Of a stretch of DNA of 39,072 bases, positions 29,664 to 38,376 are shown one piece after another. The translations under genes and the position numbers were made by a program. Below the pieces are notes generated by a model. That model saw only the letters and a list, made by a program, of their open reading frames with translations, ran no database searches and was not told the origin of the DNA. Origin of the DNA: Gemmataceae bacterium (GTDB lineage Bacteria > Planctomycetota > Planctomycetia > Gemmatales > Gemmataceae); NCBI GenBank assembly GCA_019748295.1, contig JAIEPT010000232.1:1-39072 (forward strand). The letters run 5' to 3'. Every line of letters starts with the position of its first letter. Position 1 is the stretch's first letter.

Positions 29664-32621
29664 ATGCGCATCGGAACGAAGACCAAACAGCGACGCGGGG
29701 CGATCATCCTCTTGTTCGTCCTCGCCCTTGTTTCCCTGGCCGGGCTTCTCGCTCTGGCGCTCGACGTCGGCGTCATCGCCGTCGCGCGAAGCCAAGCGCA
29801 GAACGCCGCGGACACCGCGGCGATGACCGGCGCCCGCACGATCAACGGCGGCACGACGCAAAACATCGCGTCCGCCCCGACCAACGCCGTCAAGGCCGCG
29901 ATGCAGAACAAGATTCTCAACCAAAACGTGTCTGGGGATCTCGCCAAGATCACGACTGCGGACAACGTGAACTACGCATCTGGGAGCGTGGCGATCCAGG
30001 TGGGAAGCTACGAATACACCTACAACGACTCGGATCCCAGCAAAGAGCAATTCGACGCTCAGTTCCCTCGCACCGACAACACCGTCCCTTACAGCGCGGT
30101 TCGCGCCACCATCACCGGCCAGAGCAATCTGACGTTCGCGCGCGTTTTCGGTCTGACGACCGCCAATGTGCAGGCGACCGCCGTCGCCGCCCACCGGCCT
30201 CGCGACCTCATGATCATCATGGATTTGTCGGGCTCGATGCGGTTCCAAAGCCTGCCCGGCATCCCGCTCAACGGAACCACGGCCAATGCGAGCTCGAACA
30301 GCAGGCCGCGCACGGTCTCGATGAATCCTGAGACCGTTTTCCCGCAGTTCGGGCACTATGCCGCAACGTCTTCCGCGGCACTCCAGGGCACCACGTCGTT
30401 CTCGACTGGAGCCGAAATGGTCGATCCCGCCAACCTATCCACGACGTCGAATTCAGGCCCGACAATCCTTGAAGATTTCTATCAGAACGGAGCGGGAGTC
30501 ACGCCGAACGCGAGTCTGCGAGCCTTCGCCCGCAGTTCCGATGCCTACGCCAATACCCCCGGCGGCTACAACTACCTGAAAATCACCGGGAACACCGGCG
30601 CCACCTACGCCAAGACAGTCAGCGACGTCGTCAGCCAGACGACCTACCACACGAACTTCGAAACGAACGGCTACGACCAGTATCAATCCGCGAAGTCGGT
30701 GTTCTACACTGAAGGCCCCGGATACTGGGGCAAGACGTTCTTCATCTGGCCGCCCGACCCGCGCGGCTCGCTGCTTGACGCCAACAACACGGCCAACCAT
30801 GCCGACAATGGCTCCAAGGACTGGCGGCAGCGCTTCTTTTTCAAGTACAACACAGCAACCGGGAAACTCGGTTGGCTCGATCACAACAACATTCTTTTCG
30901 ATCCCTCGGGCGCTCCCGCGACTTTCAATTCTCCCAACCCGACGCCCATTCTGCGCGATCCGGATACCGCAACCAGCGTCACCGAGAATGGAGCCAGCGT
31001 TTCGTACAAGTGGCTGCCCAACTACGCCGCTATCTTCCAGTGGCTCAAAAACCAATCGCCGACGCACTTCCCGTCGCAGATCCGCGCCGGACGCATCAAG
31101 TACTACGATGCGATCCCTGACCCAACGGATACGACGTTGAACAATCGCTTCTGGAAGACGCAAACCCTTACGAACCTCAACGAACGCTTCTGGCGAGCCT
31201 ACGTCGATTTCGTCCTCGGCATCAAAGTCAGCGGCACCTCCGGCGGTTGGTGCACTTATACCGCGACGCAGAGCAGCGTGCCGCTTTCCGCCATGATCGG
31301 CAACGGCGATTACTACGCATGGGGCGCCGTGCAGGTCTCGCCCAAGCCGGACGTCACAAGCAGTTCCACGGCAACCGTCACCGCAGCTTCCAATGCCGCT
31401 TATTCCGCCGGATTTGCCGGCACGGTGAACCTCAAGACCGTGTCAGCGGCGATCCGAGTGGGGGACTACGTCTACTTCGGCTCGAACACGACCCGCTATC
31501 GCGTGCTTACCGTGCCCAACGCCAGCAATATCACTCTTGATCAGCCGTTGGCCGCCTCGATCAGCAACGGCGCCGCCGTGAAAATCGTCCGCCAAGTCTA
31601 CATGAGCTACACCGACAACGTGTATCGGCCGAAGCATCAGTTCTGGTTTGGCCCAATGACCTGGGTCGATTGGCTCGGCAACTACAACACCAGCAATTTC
31701 ATGTGGCCAGGAAACGTGCATGAAGCACAGGCCTGGGCGTGCAAGGTCGGCATTCAAACTGCCATCGACGACATTCAGAAAAACAGTCCGAACGACTTCA
31801 TCGGCATGACGTTCTTCAGCACGCCAAGTTATAGCGCTGCCGGCGGAGGACGCCACAATCGGGCCATCGTCCCCCTTGGCCGCAATTATCAGCAACTCAA
31901 GGATTCGCTGTGGTTTCCGCCCACGACGGTGACGGGAACCGCGACGGAAATCACCCCCTATGATGCGGACTTCAATCAAGTCCCTCGCGCTAATGGCGGC
32001 ACGGCGCCCGGCATGGGTTTCATGATCTCCTTCAACCAACTCAGTTCGAGCGTCGACAACCTGCGACTTTACGCGACTCCGACCACGATCTACCGCGGCA
32101 ATGCCGGAGGCCTGGGCCGAAAGGGGGCTCAACGGATCATCATCTTCGAGACCGACGGCGCTCCAAACACCGCGGCAACCGCGAATTTCGTCAACTCGGG
32201 CAAAGATTCGTACTACCAGGTCCGCATCAAGGAGCCCAGCGATCTTTCGAGCGGCAGCAACGTGGAATGGCCGAGCGGGCCAGGCTATTCCAACAACGAC
32301 GTCTACAACGTCGTCAAGCAGGTTTGCGCCCTGGACACGGCAAATCCGCCGGGACACTCTACAGTTCGCAAACCCGTCGAAGTCTACCCCATCGGATACG
32401 GCAGCACCTTCGACCCGGCCAATCCAACTTCCGCCCAAACGGCGGCGCTCGGTTTCATGCAGAACGTCGCCTATTACGGCAATACGGCATCCGACACGTC
32501 CGGCTCAAGCTTCCCGGATTGGGCCCGCATCTACGGCACCAACGACCAACGCGTGAGCCGCATGCAGGCGGCGTTCACCAAGATCATGCAGAGCGGCGTG
32601 CAAGTGACGCTGATCGAGTGA
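29664..32621 (+). CDS. TadG-like protein with von Willebrand A domain
   Basis: The 985-residue product has a TadG N-terminus: RRGAIILLFVLALVSLAGLL (about 10-29) as membrane helix, then SQAQNAADTAAMTGARTING. At about 186-193 MDLSGSMR gives the MIDAS motif (DxSxS) of a von Willebrand factor A domain. A later part, FETDGAPNTAA (near 830), fits the last metal-binding strand. The VWA fold is interrupted by an insertion of several hundred residues with many aromatic and Asn/Thr-rich stretches. Proteins of this type anchor on the outer surface and work with TadE pseudopilins; the large insertion is specific and of unknown function. GAGG lies before the ATG. A GC-rich hairpin follows at 32646. Confidence 0.85.
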   Translation: MRIGTKTKQRRGAIILLFVLALVSLAGLLALALDVGVIAVARSQAQNAADTAAMTGARTINGGTTQNIASAPTNAVKAAMQNKILNQNVSGDLAKITTADNVNYASGSVAIQVGSYEYTYNDSDPSKEQFDAQFPRTDNTVPYSAVRATITGQSNLTFARVFGLTTANVQATAVAAHRPRDLMIIMDLSGSMRFQSLPGIPLNGTTANASSNSRPRTVSMNPETVFPQFGHYAATSSAALQGTTSFSTGAEMVDPANLSTTSNSGPTILEDFYQNGAGVTPNASLRAFARSSDAYANTPGGYNYLKITGNTGATYAKTVSDVVSQTTYHTNFETNGYDQYQSAKSVFYTEGPGYWGKTFFIWPPDPRGSLLDANNTANHADNGSKDWRQRFFFKYNTATGKLGWLDHNNILFDPSGAPATFNSPNPTPILRDPDTATSVTENGASVSYKWLPNYAAIFQWLKNQSPTHFPSQIRAGRIKYYDAIPDPTDTTLNNRFWKTQTLTNLNERFWRAYVDFVLGIKVSGTSGGWCTYTATQSSVPLSAMIGNGDYYAWGAVQVSPKPDVTSSSTATVTAASNAAYSAGFAGTVNLKTVSAAIRVGDYVYFGSNTTRYRVLTVPNASNITLDQPLAASISNGAAVKIVRQVYMSYTDNVYRPKHQFWFGPMTWVDWLGNYNTSNFMWPGNVHEAQAWACKVGIQTAIDDIQKNSPNDFIGMTFFSTPSYSAAGGGRHNRAIVPLGRNYQQLKDSLWFPPTTVTGTATEITPYDADFNQVPRANGGTAPGMGFMISFNQLSSSVDNLRLYATPTTIYRGNAGGLGRKGAQRIIIFETDGAPNTAATANFVNSGKDSYYQVRIKEPSDLSSGSNVEWPSGPGYSNNDVYNVVKQVCALDTANPPGHSTVRKPVEVYPIGYGSTFDPANPTSAQTAALGFMQNVAYYGNTASDTSGSSFPDWARIYGTNDQRVSRMQAAFTKIMQSGVQVTLIE

Positions 32622-32645
32622 TCGCAAGAACCGACGCATACGTTT

Positions 32646-32670
32646 AGCTGCCGCTCCGAGAGCGGCGGCT
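32646..32670 (+). terminator. GC-rich hairpin after the Tad-like operon
   Basis: AGCTGCCGCTC and GAGCGGCGGCT form an 11-bp stem with the loop CGA. It lies 25 bases after the TadG stop. There is no U-tract, so it may slow or end transcription only together with Rho; that is inference. Confidence 0.4.
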
Positions 32671-32706
32671 ATTGATCGTCAGGGAGCGAATGCGCCTGGA
32701 TGTCTA

Positions 32707-32862
32707 GCCCCCCTCTCCTCCGGGAGAGTCCGGGAGAGGGGTTGGGGGTGAGGGCAGAACATCCGTGCGACGCTAATGATTTGCTCGCCGTTCGCAAAAA
32801 AAAGGCGCCCTCACCCCAACCCTCTCCCGGAGGGAGAGGGAGACTATCTCCTGCCGCTCGCC
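32707..32862. repeat. Bipartite GC-rich palindromic repeat (family R1), copy c
   Basis: The same two-hairpin design as at 82 (CCCCTCTCCTCCGGGAGAG, then CCTCACCCCAACCCTCTCCC), ending in GCCGCTCGCC. It lies ten bases downstream of the GlnE stop codon (32872, minus strand) and after the TadG operon, so it sits between two converging gene ends. The central spacer differs from the other copies (it contains ACATCCGTGCGACGC and a run of eight A). Confidence 0.75.
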
Positions 32863-32871
32863 TAAACGCGT

Positions 32872-35800
32872 TCATCGTTCGCGCTGGCTGATTTCCAGGA
32901 ATAACCGCCGCGTCTCGGCGCCGCGGCGTTCCAGTTCGGCCAGGAAATGCTCCACGGGATCCATGTTCGGCGGAGTGATGAGTCCCACGCGTTTCGCAAG
33001 ATTTTCGAGGTTTTCGCGACTCTGCGGCAGTTCGTCAAGCGAGCGGTTGTGGAAGATGCGGAGCCGGCCTTCGACGAGGCGCAAGAAGTCGTAGTTCTCT
33101 ATCAACGTCTCGCATTCTTCCCGCGGCGCGAGTCCGTCGGCGCGGATTCCCTCCAGTGCTCGCCAGGTGTTGGGATGCCGCACGCTGGGATGCGATTTGC
33201 CGTATTTGAGGCGGAACATCTGAACGAGGAACTCGATGTCCACAATGCCGCCGAAGCCGCGCTTCAGATCCCGTTTGCTGCCGCTGGCTTGCACGCGTTC
33301 CCGCATGTGGACGATTTCGTCCGCGATCTCGGGCTTCCAGGTGAGATCGTAAATCGCATGAGCGATGGCGCGTTCCGCAACGGCGCCGAAGTCCGGTTCG
33401 GCGAATACGACGCGTGCCCGCGTCAGCGCCTGTCGCTCCCATAACTGTGCGCTGCCGCCTTCGTAATAACGCTCGAATTCATGGAGAGGAATGACAAGGC
33501 TGCCCGACTTGCCGGTAGGTCGCAGCCGCATGTCGATTTGGTAGAGCCGACCCATCGGGCCCATGTTGCTTGTGGTTTGAATGACTTTGCGGGCCAACTC
33601 CGAGTAGAAGTGGAAATTGTCCGTCAGCTCGAAGGTATCCCAGCGCGACGAACCTGGGGGCGGCATAGTCCGGCCGTCCCCTTCGTAGACGATAACGAGG
33701 TCCAGGTCGCTGTGGTAGCTCATCTCCTCGCCGCCGAGTTTCCCTAGGCCTAGGATCGCGAACCGCGATGGCTCCCCGGCACGCTCGCCGCTCTCCACCA
33801 TCGGAAGTCCGAGTCGACGGATCAGCTCCGGGTATTGGCTCTCGGCGATCTTCTGAAGAATCGTTTCCGCGAGATCACTTAGGGCATGCGTCGTCTCGCA
33901 GATCGTATCCTTGCCCAGAATGTCGCGTACGCCGATGCGAAGCAGTTCCTTGTCCTTGAAGCTGTGCAAAATCAACGACAGATCATCCGCATTCCGCGAA
34001 AGTTCGTTGAGTTCCGCAGTCAGCTCTTCCCGCATTCGCGGCTGGTTCAGCACCAGGCTGTCCATCAACTCGTCGAGCATGCCGGGGTTGTTGATGAGGA
34101 TTTCCGACAGATACGGGCTCCACGCGCACAACTCGACATAGAGCCGAAGGCTGGGCTGATTGAAGCTGAACAGCTCCCAGAGCACGCCCTTGCCGCCAAT
34201 GGACGCGGAGACCTTTTCAAGATTCACAAGGGCAAGGTCGGGATCAGGCGTTTCCGCGACGACTCGCAGCAAGCGCGGGGCGATGTTGGCGAGGAACTGC
34301 CTCGAGCGACGTGTCGAAAGAAACGGCACTGTCTCGGTGGCGAGCATCACGAGATTCTGATACGCGCCCGGCACGTCCTTTAAAGGATATTTGCCGAGCA
34401 CTTGCTGAATGCGTTCGGCACTCGGCGCGGGATCCAACATGAGATCCGATTCGGGTTCGGAGCCTTCCTCGGCTGCGAACGATTGGTGGAGCAGGTGGTC
34501 CAAAATGCGGCGATTCAGCCTGGTTTTGTCGCGCAGATCCTTCGTGAACTCTTCCAGCGGATCGACGGCGCCAGCTTGCACCGGAGCATGCGACGCGCTA
34601 ACGTCGTCGTCCAGCGGCACCGGTTCGATGCGGCCCGATGAGGTGTAGCCCATCCGCAGCGCGAGCTTGCGCAACTCGTCCCGGTCTTCGGGAAGGCGGT
34701 GCGTCTGCTGGTCGAACATGAGCTGCAAGCGATGCTCGACCTTACGCAAGAAACGATAGGTAGCATCAAGATACTGGCGCTCCTGATGCGTCAGGCAGCC
34801 GACGCGTTCCAACTCATGCAGCGCCTTCAGCGTGCCGCGCTGACGGATGTCCGGCAAATCGCCCCCGTTGAGCAGTTGCAGAAACTGGATCGTGAACTCG
34901 ACGTCGCGAATGCCCCCCATCCCGGTCTTGACGTCGGTATCCGATTCGCCGGCCTTATCGGTGCGGCTTTCGATCCGACGTTTCAAGGCCTTGATCTCGT
35001 TGATCTCCGCGACCGACAGATACTTCCGATAGACGAACGGTTCGATCGCTTTGAGAAACTCCTCACCCAGCCGAAGATCCCCGGCAACAGGCCGCAGCTT
35101 GATCAGTGCCTGCCGTTCCCAGGTGCGACCCAGCGAATCGTAATAAGCGAGCGTACTGGCCGCCGATCGAGCGAGCGGCCCGCGGTGGCCTTCGGGCCGC
35201 AGACGCAAATCCACGCGATACGCCTGTCCGCGGTCGGTATGCGTACCGAGCAATCGAACGACTTCGGTGGCGACGCGCGCGAAGTAATCGTCGTTGCCGA
35301 TCTCGCCATGCATCCCCTGCGTCGAGCCGTCCTCGTCGTAGAGGAACATGATGTCGATGTCGCTGGAATAGTTCAGCTCTTTGCCGCCCAGTTTTCCGAA
35401 CGCGAAAATGACGCCCTTCGCGGGTTCGCCAGCGGATGTGTGCGGATGGCCGAATCGCTCGGCGATTTTGCGGAACGCGACGTTGTACGCCACTTCCAAG
35501 GACGTATCCGCCACGCGCGAAATATCGCGAACGATCTCTTCGAGCGGCCGATCGCGGATGATGTCGTTGGTCCCGATGCGCAACATCTGCTTCTGGCGAA
35601 ACCGGCGAAATGCTCGCAGCGATGCCGAATCTTCGAATGCGGAATCAACGTCGCTCTGGAGCTGCGCCAGCATTTCCGCCCGGCTCGGGCTGCTGCGAAG
35701 GGGAATCCGCAGCATGTCGAGATAGTCGGGATTGGAAACGAGAAGATCGCTGAAAAACTGCGACGTGCTGAAAAGCTGCAGCATCGTTTCCAGCGTGCGG

Positions 35801-36117
35801 GCCCGGCCTTCCAGCAGCACGCTCAGCCGTTCGACGCCTGCGGGATTGCTGAAGAATCGTTCGAGATTGTTGAGCGCCATATCCGCATCCGCGGATCGGG
35901 GAAGCAAACGCTCGAGCGGATGGCATAGCTCGGCAAAGGCATCGACGCCCAAGCTCTCGGCCATGTGCTCGAGATTGATGTGGCCGCGTTCAAGATCGCG
36001 GACGTGCCACGACGAGAGCACCTCGCGCGAAATCTCCGGCGACTCCGCGAATCGTCGCAACTGATCGGTTTGCATGTCCCGCCGGCCGAAAAGGAAAGGA
36101 GCTTCGCCTGCCGTCAT
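32872..36117 (-). CDS. glnE: GlnE: glutamine synthetase adenylyltransferase / deadenylylase
   Basis: The 1081-residue product has two nucleotidyltransferase halves. The N-terminal half has GKLGGKELNYSSDIDIMFLY (about 238-257) and the C-terminal half has GLGKLGGEEMSYHSDLDLVI (about 786-805), each with the metal-binding DxD. GGIRDVEFTIQFLQL and GGIVDIEFLVQMFRL follow the respective motifs, as in known GlnE proteins. GlnE adds AMP to, or removes it from, glutamine synthetase in response to PII and glutamine. It is longer than the about 950-residue E. coli enzyme; the extra length lies partly at the N-terminus and partly in a variable linker near 500-560. The start is uncertain: ATG 36117 or a later in-frame ATG at 36075. 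No ribosome site is clear. No glnA or glnB is in the window. Confidence 0.93.
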   Translation of the reverse strand: MTAGEAPFLFGRRDMQTDQLRRFAESPEISREVLSSWHVRDLERGHINLEHMAESLGVDAFAELCHPLERLLPRSADADMALNNLERFFSNPAGVERLSVLLEGRARTLETMLQLFSTSQFFSDLLVSNPDYLDMLRIPLRSSPSRAEMLAQLQSDVDSAFEDSASLRAFRRFRQKQMLRIGTNDIIRDRPLEEIVRDISRVADTSLEVAYNVAFRKIAERFGHPHTSAGEPAKGVIFAFGKLGGKELNYSSDIDIMFLYDEDGSTQGMHGEIGNDDYFARVATEVVRLLGTHTDRGQAYRVDLRLRPEGHRGPLARSAASTLAYYDSLGRTWERQALIKLRPVAGDLRLGEEFLKAIEPFVYRKYLSVAEINEIKALKRRIESRTDKAGESDTDVKTGMGGIRDVEFTIQFLQLLNGGDLPDIRQRGTLKALHELERVGCLTHQERQYLDATYRFLRKVEHRLQLMFDQQTHRLPEDRDELRKLALRMGYTSSGRIEPVPLDDDVSASHAPVQAGAVDPLEEFTKDLRDKTRLNRRILDHLLHQSFAAEEGSEPESDLMLDPAPSAERIQQVLGKYPLKDVPGAYQNLVMLATETVPFLSTRRSRQFLANIAPRLLRVVAETPDPDLALVNLEKVSASIGGKGVLWELFSFNQPSLRLYVELCAWSPYLSEILINNPGMLDELMDSLVLNQPRMREELTAELNELSRNADDLSLILHSFKDKELLRIGVRDILGKDTICETTHALSDLAETILQKIAESQYPELIRRLGLPMVESGERAGEPSRFAILGLGKLGGEEMSYHSDLDLVIVYEGDGRTMPPPGSSRWDTFELTDNFHFYSELARKVIQTTSNMGPMGRLYQIDMRLRPTGKSGSLVIPLHEFERYYEGGSAQLWERQALTRARVVFAEPDFGAVAERAIAHAIYDLTWKPEIADEIVHMRERVQASGSKRDLKRGFGGIVDIEFLVQMFRLKYGKSHPSVRHPNTWRALEGIRADGLAPREECETLIENYDFLRLVEGRLRIFHNRSLDELPQSRENLENLAKRVGLITPPNMDPVEHFLAELERRGAETRRLFLEISQRER

Positions 36118-36141
36118 TCTAGCGGAACGCGCTCGTTCTTA

Positions 36142-36288
36142 GGCGAGCGGCGCCTGCATTTCTCCCCTCTCCCTCCGGGAGAGGGGCCGGGGGTGAGGGC
36201 GTGCGACGTGGCGTTGCGCGAGAAAAAGGCGCCTCACCCCAACCTTCTCCCGGAAGAGAGGGAGGTAGGCTATCTCCTGCCGCTCGCC
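36142..36288. repeat. R1 repeat, copy d
   Basis: A full R1 element (GGCGAGCGGCGCCTGCATTT ... GCCGCTCGCC) 24 bases upstream of the GlnE start. It forms the left half of a tandem pair with 36362-36507. Confidence 0.85.
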
Positions 36289-36361
36289 TCAAGGAGCCGC
36301 GCACTCAGTAAGCGGTCGGGAGCGTCCCGCAAAACCGCTTACTACGTGCGCGGCTCCTTGA
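36289..36361. repeat. Palindromic linker between two R1 copies
   Basis: TCAAGGAGCCGCGCAC at the left and its inverse GTGCGCGGCTCCTTGA at the right, each followed inward by CAGTAAGCGGT / ACCGCTTACTA. The loop between is about 18 bases. The same right half stands at window position 40-81 before R1 copy a, so linker and R1 travel together. Confidence 0.75.
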
Positions 36362-36507
36362 GGCGAGCGGCGACTGCAAGTCTCCCTCTCCCTCCGGGAG
36401 AGGGGCCGGAGGCGGGGGCGTGCGACGTGGCGCTGCGCGAGAAAGGCGCCCTCACCCCCGGCCTCTCCCGGAGGAAGAGGGAGGAAGACTATCTTCTGCC
36501 GCTCGCC
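36362..36507. repeat. R1 repeat, copy e
   Basis: The second R1 element of the pair, in the same orientation as copy d, ending GCCGCTCGCC about 55 bases downstream of the ExbD-like stop codon (36562, minus strand). Confidence 0.85.
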
Positions 36508-36561
36508 TAAGCGGATGGACCTTGCATCGCCGCTGACCTCACGCGGAGCGTGAGGACCACT

Positions 36562-37209
36562 CTACTTGCGAAGCAGGTGGTGCACTTTCTGAATGCCGGC
36601 GGCCCGGGCGCCGTCTTGGATGGCGATCACCGTTCCCCAGGTCACGTCGCGGGCATCGAGGAGCATTTCGGTTTTGCGTTCGCCGCCGGAAAGGAAGGGC
36701 TGAAGCGACGACGCCAGCTTTTCGGAATCGACGCTGCCGTCGGCCCCAACGGCATCGACAGTCTGGTTTTCGACGCGAATCGACAGCTTGCCGCCGGGAT
36801 CGTGAGAGGCCTGCAGGCGAACCATCTTGTTCTTGACCTCGGCCGCCTTGACGACGCGGATGCCCTTGCCTTCGCGGGTTCCGGAGAGAGGCACCACCTT
36901 TTGCACGGCCGTCACGTAGCTTGTCGTGAGAATGAAGAAAATCAGCAGCACCATGCAGACGTCGATCAACGCGTTCATGTCGATCGATGTGGCTTCGTCC
37001 GTCCGTTTCGCTCCGATCCGCGGTTCCACTTCTTCGGCGATCTCCGCGAGCTGCGGATGGTTCTCGATCGCCTGCCAAATCGCATCACCTTCGGCCTGCA
37101 CTTCGTCGGTAGGGTCGAGCACGCCATCGCGCAGGCCTTGCACGATCTGCTCGAACGTGAGGTTCCGCACCGATTGAGGCGAACCCTGATGTCGCAAGCG
37201 CCAGGTCAT
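36562..37209 (-). CDS. ExbD/TolR-like protein with N-terminal GYF_2/DUF4339-like domain
   Basis: The 215-residue product joins two parts. Residues 1-62 (WRLRHQGSPQSVRNLTFEQI ... DPTDEVQAEGDAIWQAIENH) resemble the small GYF_2/DUF4339 domain, with its W, T/EQ and DxV..G..W pattern. Residues 75-215 are ExbD-like: one membrane helix (about 79-99) with the conserved proton-pathway Asp (D83, in ALIDV), then a periplasmic beta/alpha domain (KMVRLQASHDPGGKLSIRVE ... EMLLDARDVTWGTVIAIQDG). ExbD works with ExbB to use proton-motive force; no exbB or tonB is nearby. The GYF-like domain would be cytoplasmic and could bind a partner. The HD nuclease gene ends 35 bases upstream. Confidence 0.83.
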   Translation of the reverse strand: MTWRLRHQGSPQSVRNLTFEQIVQGLRDGVLDPTDEVQAEGDAIWQAIENHPQLAEIAEEVEPRIGAKRTDEATSIDMNALIDVCMVLLIFFILTTSYVTAVQKVVPLSGTREGKGIRVVKAAEVKNKMVRLQASHDPGGKLSIRVENQTVDAVGADGSVDSEKLASSLQPFLSGGERKTEMLLDARDVTWGTVIAIQDGARAAGIQKVHHLLRK

Positions 37210-37244
37210 GGTTCATCCGCGGAGAAGTGTGCCGTCTCGATCCA

Positions 37245-38237
37245 CTATACCGCATCGTCGCCGATCGGTTCGCCGTTCCGCAAGCCCTTGAAAAGGCGTC
37301 GTTGCGTTTGCGGGTTGTAAGGCGTCCACGACGACGTGCCTTGCTGATCGTCGCGGATCTCGCGCACGTAGTTGTGGATCTTCGCATCGAGATTGTCGAT
37401 GTGATGCAGCGCGATCGCTTCCGGCGTCATTGGTACGCGAGGACTGCCGAACTCGTGCGTGCCGTGATGGCTCAGAATCAGATGCTTGAGCCGCAGACCC
37501 AATTCGCGGGGGAATGGTTCGCCCGTGAGTTCATGCGTGCGAGCGATCTTCTCGCTCAGCATCTCGACGCCGATCGCCAGATGGCCGAGGAGTTGTCCTT
37601 CGTCGCTGTAGCCGAAGACGCGGTCGTAGCTCAACTCAACCGTTTTGCCGATGTCATGCAGGAAAATGCCCATCATCAGCACGTCGCGATTGAGATCCGG
37701 ATACAGCGGGGCGATGCGGTCGCCGACTTCGAGCATCGCGACCACGTGTTCCAGAAGTCCGCCCAAATACGCGTGATGATTGCGGATCCCGGCCGGGGCG
37801 CGGTGGAACCGGTCCATCAGGTCGTCGTCCATGTAGAAGCATTCGACGAGTGCGCGCAGATGCGGATTTTCCATCCGCAGCAAAGTCCGCAAACGCTCCG
37901 TAAGCCGGCCGATGTCCTTATCGGTCTGCGGCATGAACTCGCCCAGCGGGACCATGTCGCGCGAAACTCGCTCGAAATGGGTGAACAGCACTTGCAACGA
38001 ACCCTGATAGAGCTGCACCTTCCCCTTGATACGAACGAAATCGCCCGCTTCGAACGACTTGAACTGCATCTCGGTCGCATTCCACATGCGAGCGCTGATG
38101 CCGCCGGTCTTGTCGCGCAGATCGAGCTGAAGGAAGAGGTTCCCCTGGCGATTGGCGCGAAGCTGCTTGTCGGCCACGAGGTAGACTTCGTCGAGATTTT
38201 CGCCATCGGATAGCAACTGCACGCAACGCCGGCTCAT
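37245..38237 (-). CDS. YhaM-type 3'-5' exoribonuclease (OB-fold + HD domain)
   Basis: The 330-residue product has an N-terminal OB-fold (about 15-92: VYLVADKQLRANRQGNLFLQ ... GDFVRIKGKVQLYQGSLQVL) and an HD phosphohydrolase domain. The HD domain has HHAYLGGLLEHV (154-165), LHDIGKT with His194-Asp195, LSHHGTHEFGSPRVP (256-269), and LHHIDNLDAKIH (278-289), all hallmarks of YhaM/CBF1. Such proteins trim single-stranded RNA or DNA from the 3' end with metal ions. The ATG at 38237 follows AGGA at a good distance, so the longer ORF (to 38576) is rejected. It is followed by the ExbD-like gene 35 bases downstream. A 106-bp palindrome lies before its start. Confidence 0.9.
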   Translation of the reverse strand: MSRRCVQLLSDGENLDEVYLVADKQLRANRQGNLFLQLDLRDKTGGISARMWNATEMQFKSFEAGDFVRIKGKVQLYQGSLQVLFTHFERVSRDMVPLGEFMPQTDKDIGRLTERLRTLLRMENPHLRALVECFYMDDDLMDRFHRAPAGIRNHHAYLGGLLEHVVAMLEVGDRIAPLYPDLNRDVLMMGIFLHDIGKTVELSYDRVFGYSDEGQLLGHLAIGVEMLSEKIARTHELTGEPFPRELGLRLKHLILSHHGTHEFGSPRVPMTPEAIALHHIDNLDAKIHNYVREIRDDQQGTSSWTPYNPQTQRRLFKGLRNGEPIGDDAV

Positions 38238-38260
38238 GGAGATTCCTAACCCAAAATACT

Positions 38261-38366
38261 CAAAGCCCAGGGGCGACCGTAGGGAGCTCCTGGGTTGGAA
38301 GTGTCGGTAGCGGACGCATCTTCCGTCTGGAACCCAGGAGCTCGCTGCGCTAGCCCCTGAGCTTGG
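38261..38366. repeat. 106-bp inverted repeat upstream of the YhaM-type gene
   Basis: Left arm 38261-38296 (CAAAGCCCAGGGGCGACCG, GGGAGCTCCTGGGTT) and right arm 38331-38366 (AACCCAGGAGCTC, GCTAGCCCCTGAGCTTGG) are inverted, with a 34-base loop. It fills the gap between the DCC gene and the YhaM-type gene. It may act as a terminator for the DCC gene. No other copy was seen in this window. Confidence 0.7.
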
Positions 38367-38376
38367 ACGTTTGCGG

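Noticed and set aside
34699-35928. Plus-strand 409-codon frame
   Set aside because: Antisense of GlnE, which has clear duplicated nucleotidyltransferase motifs.
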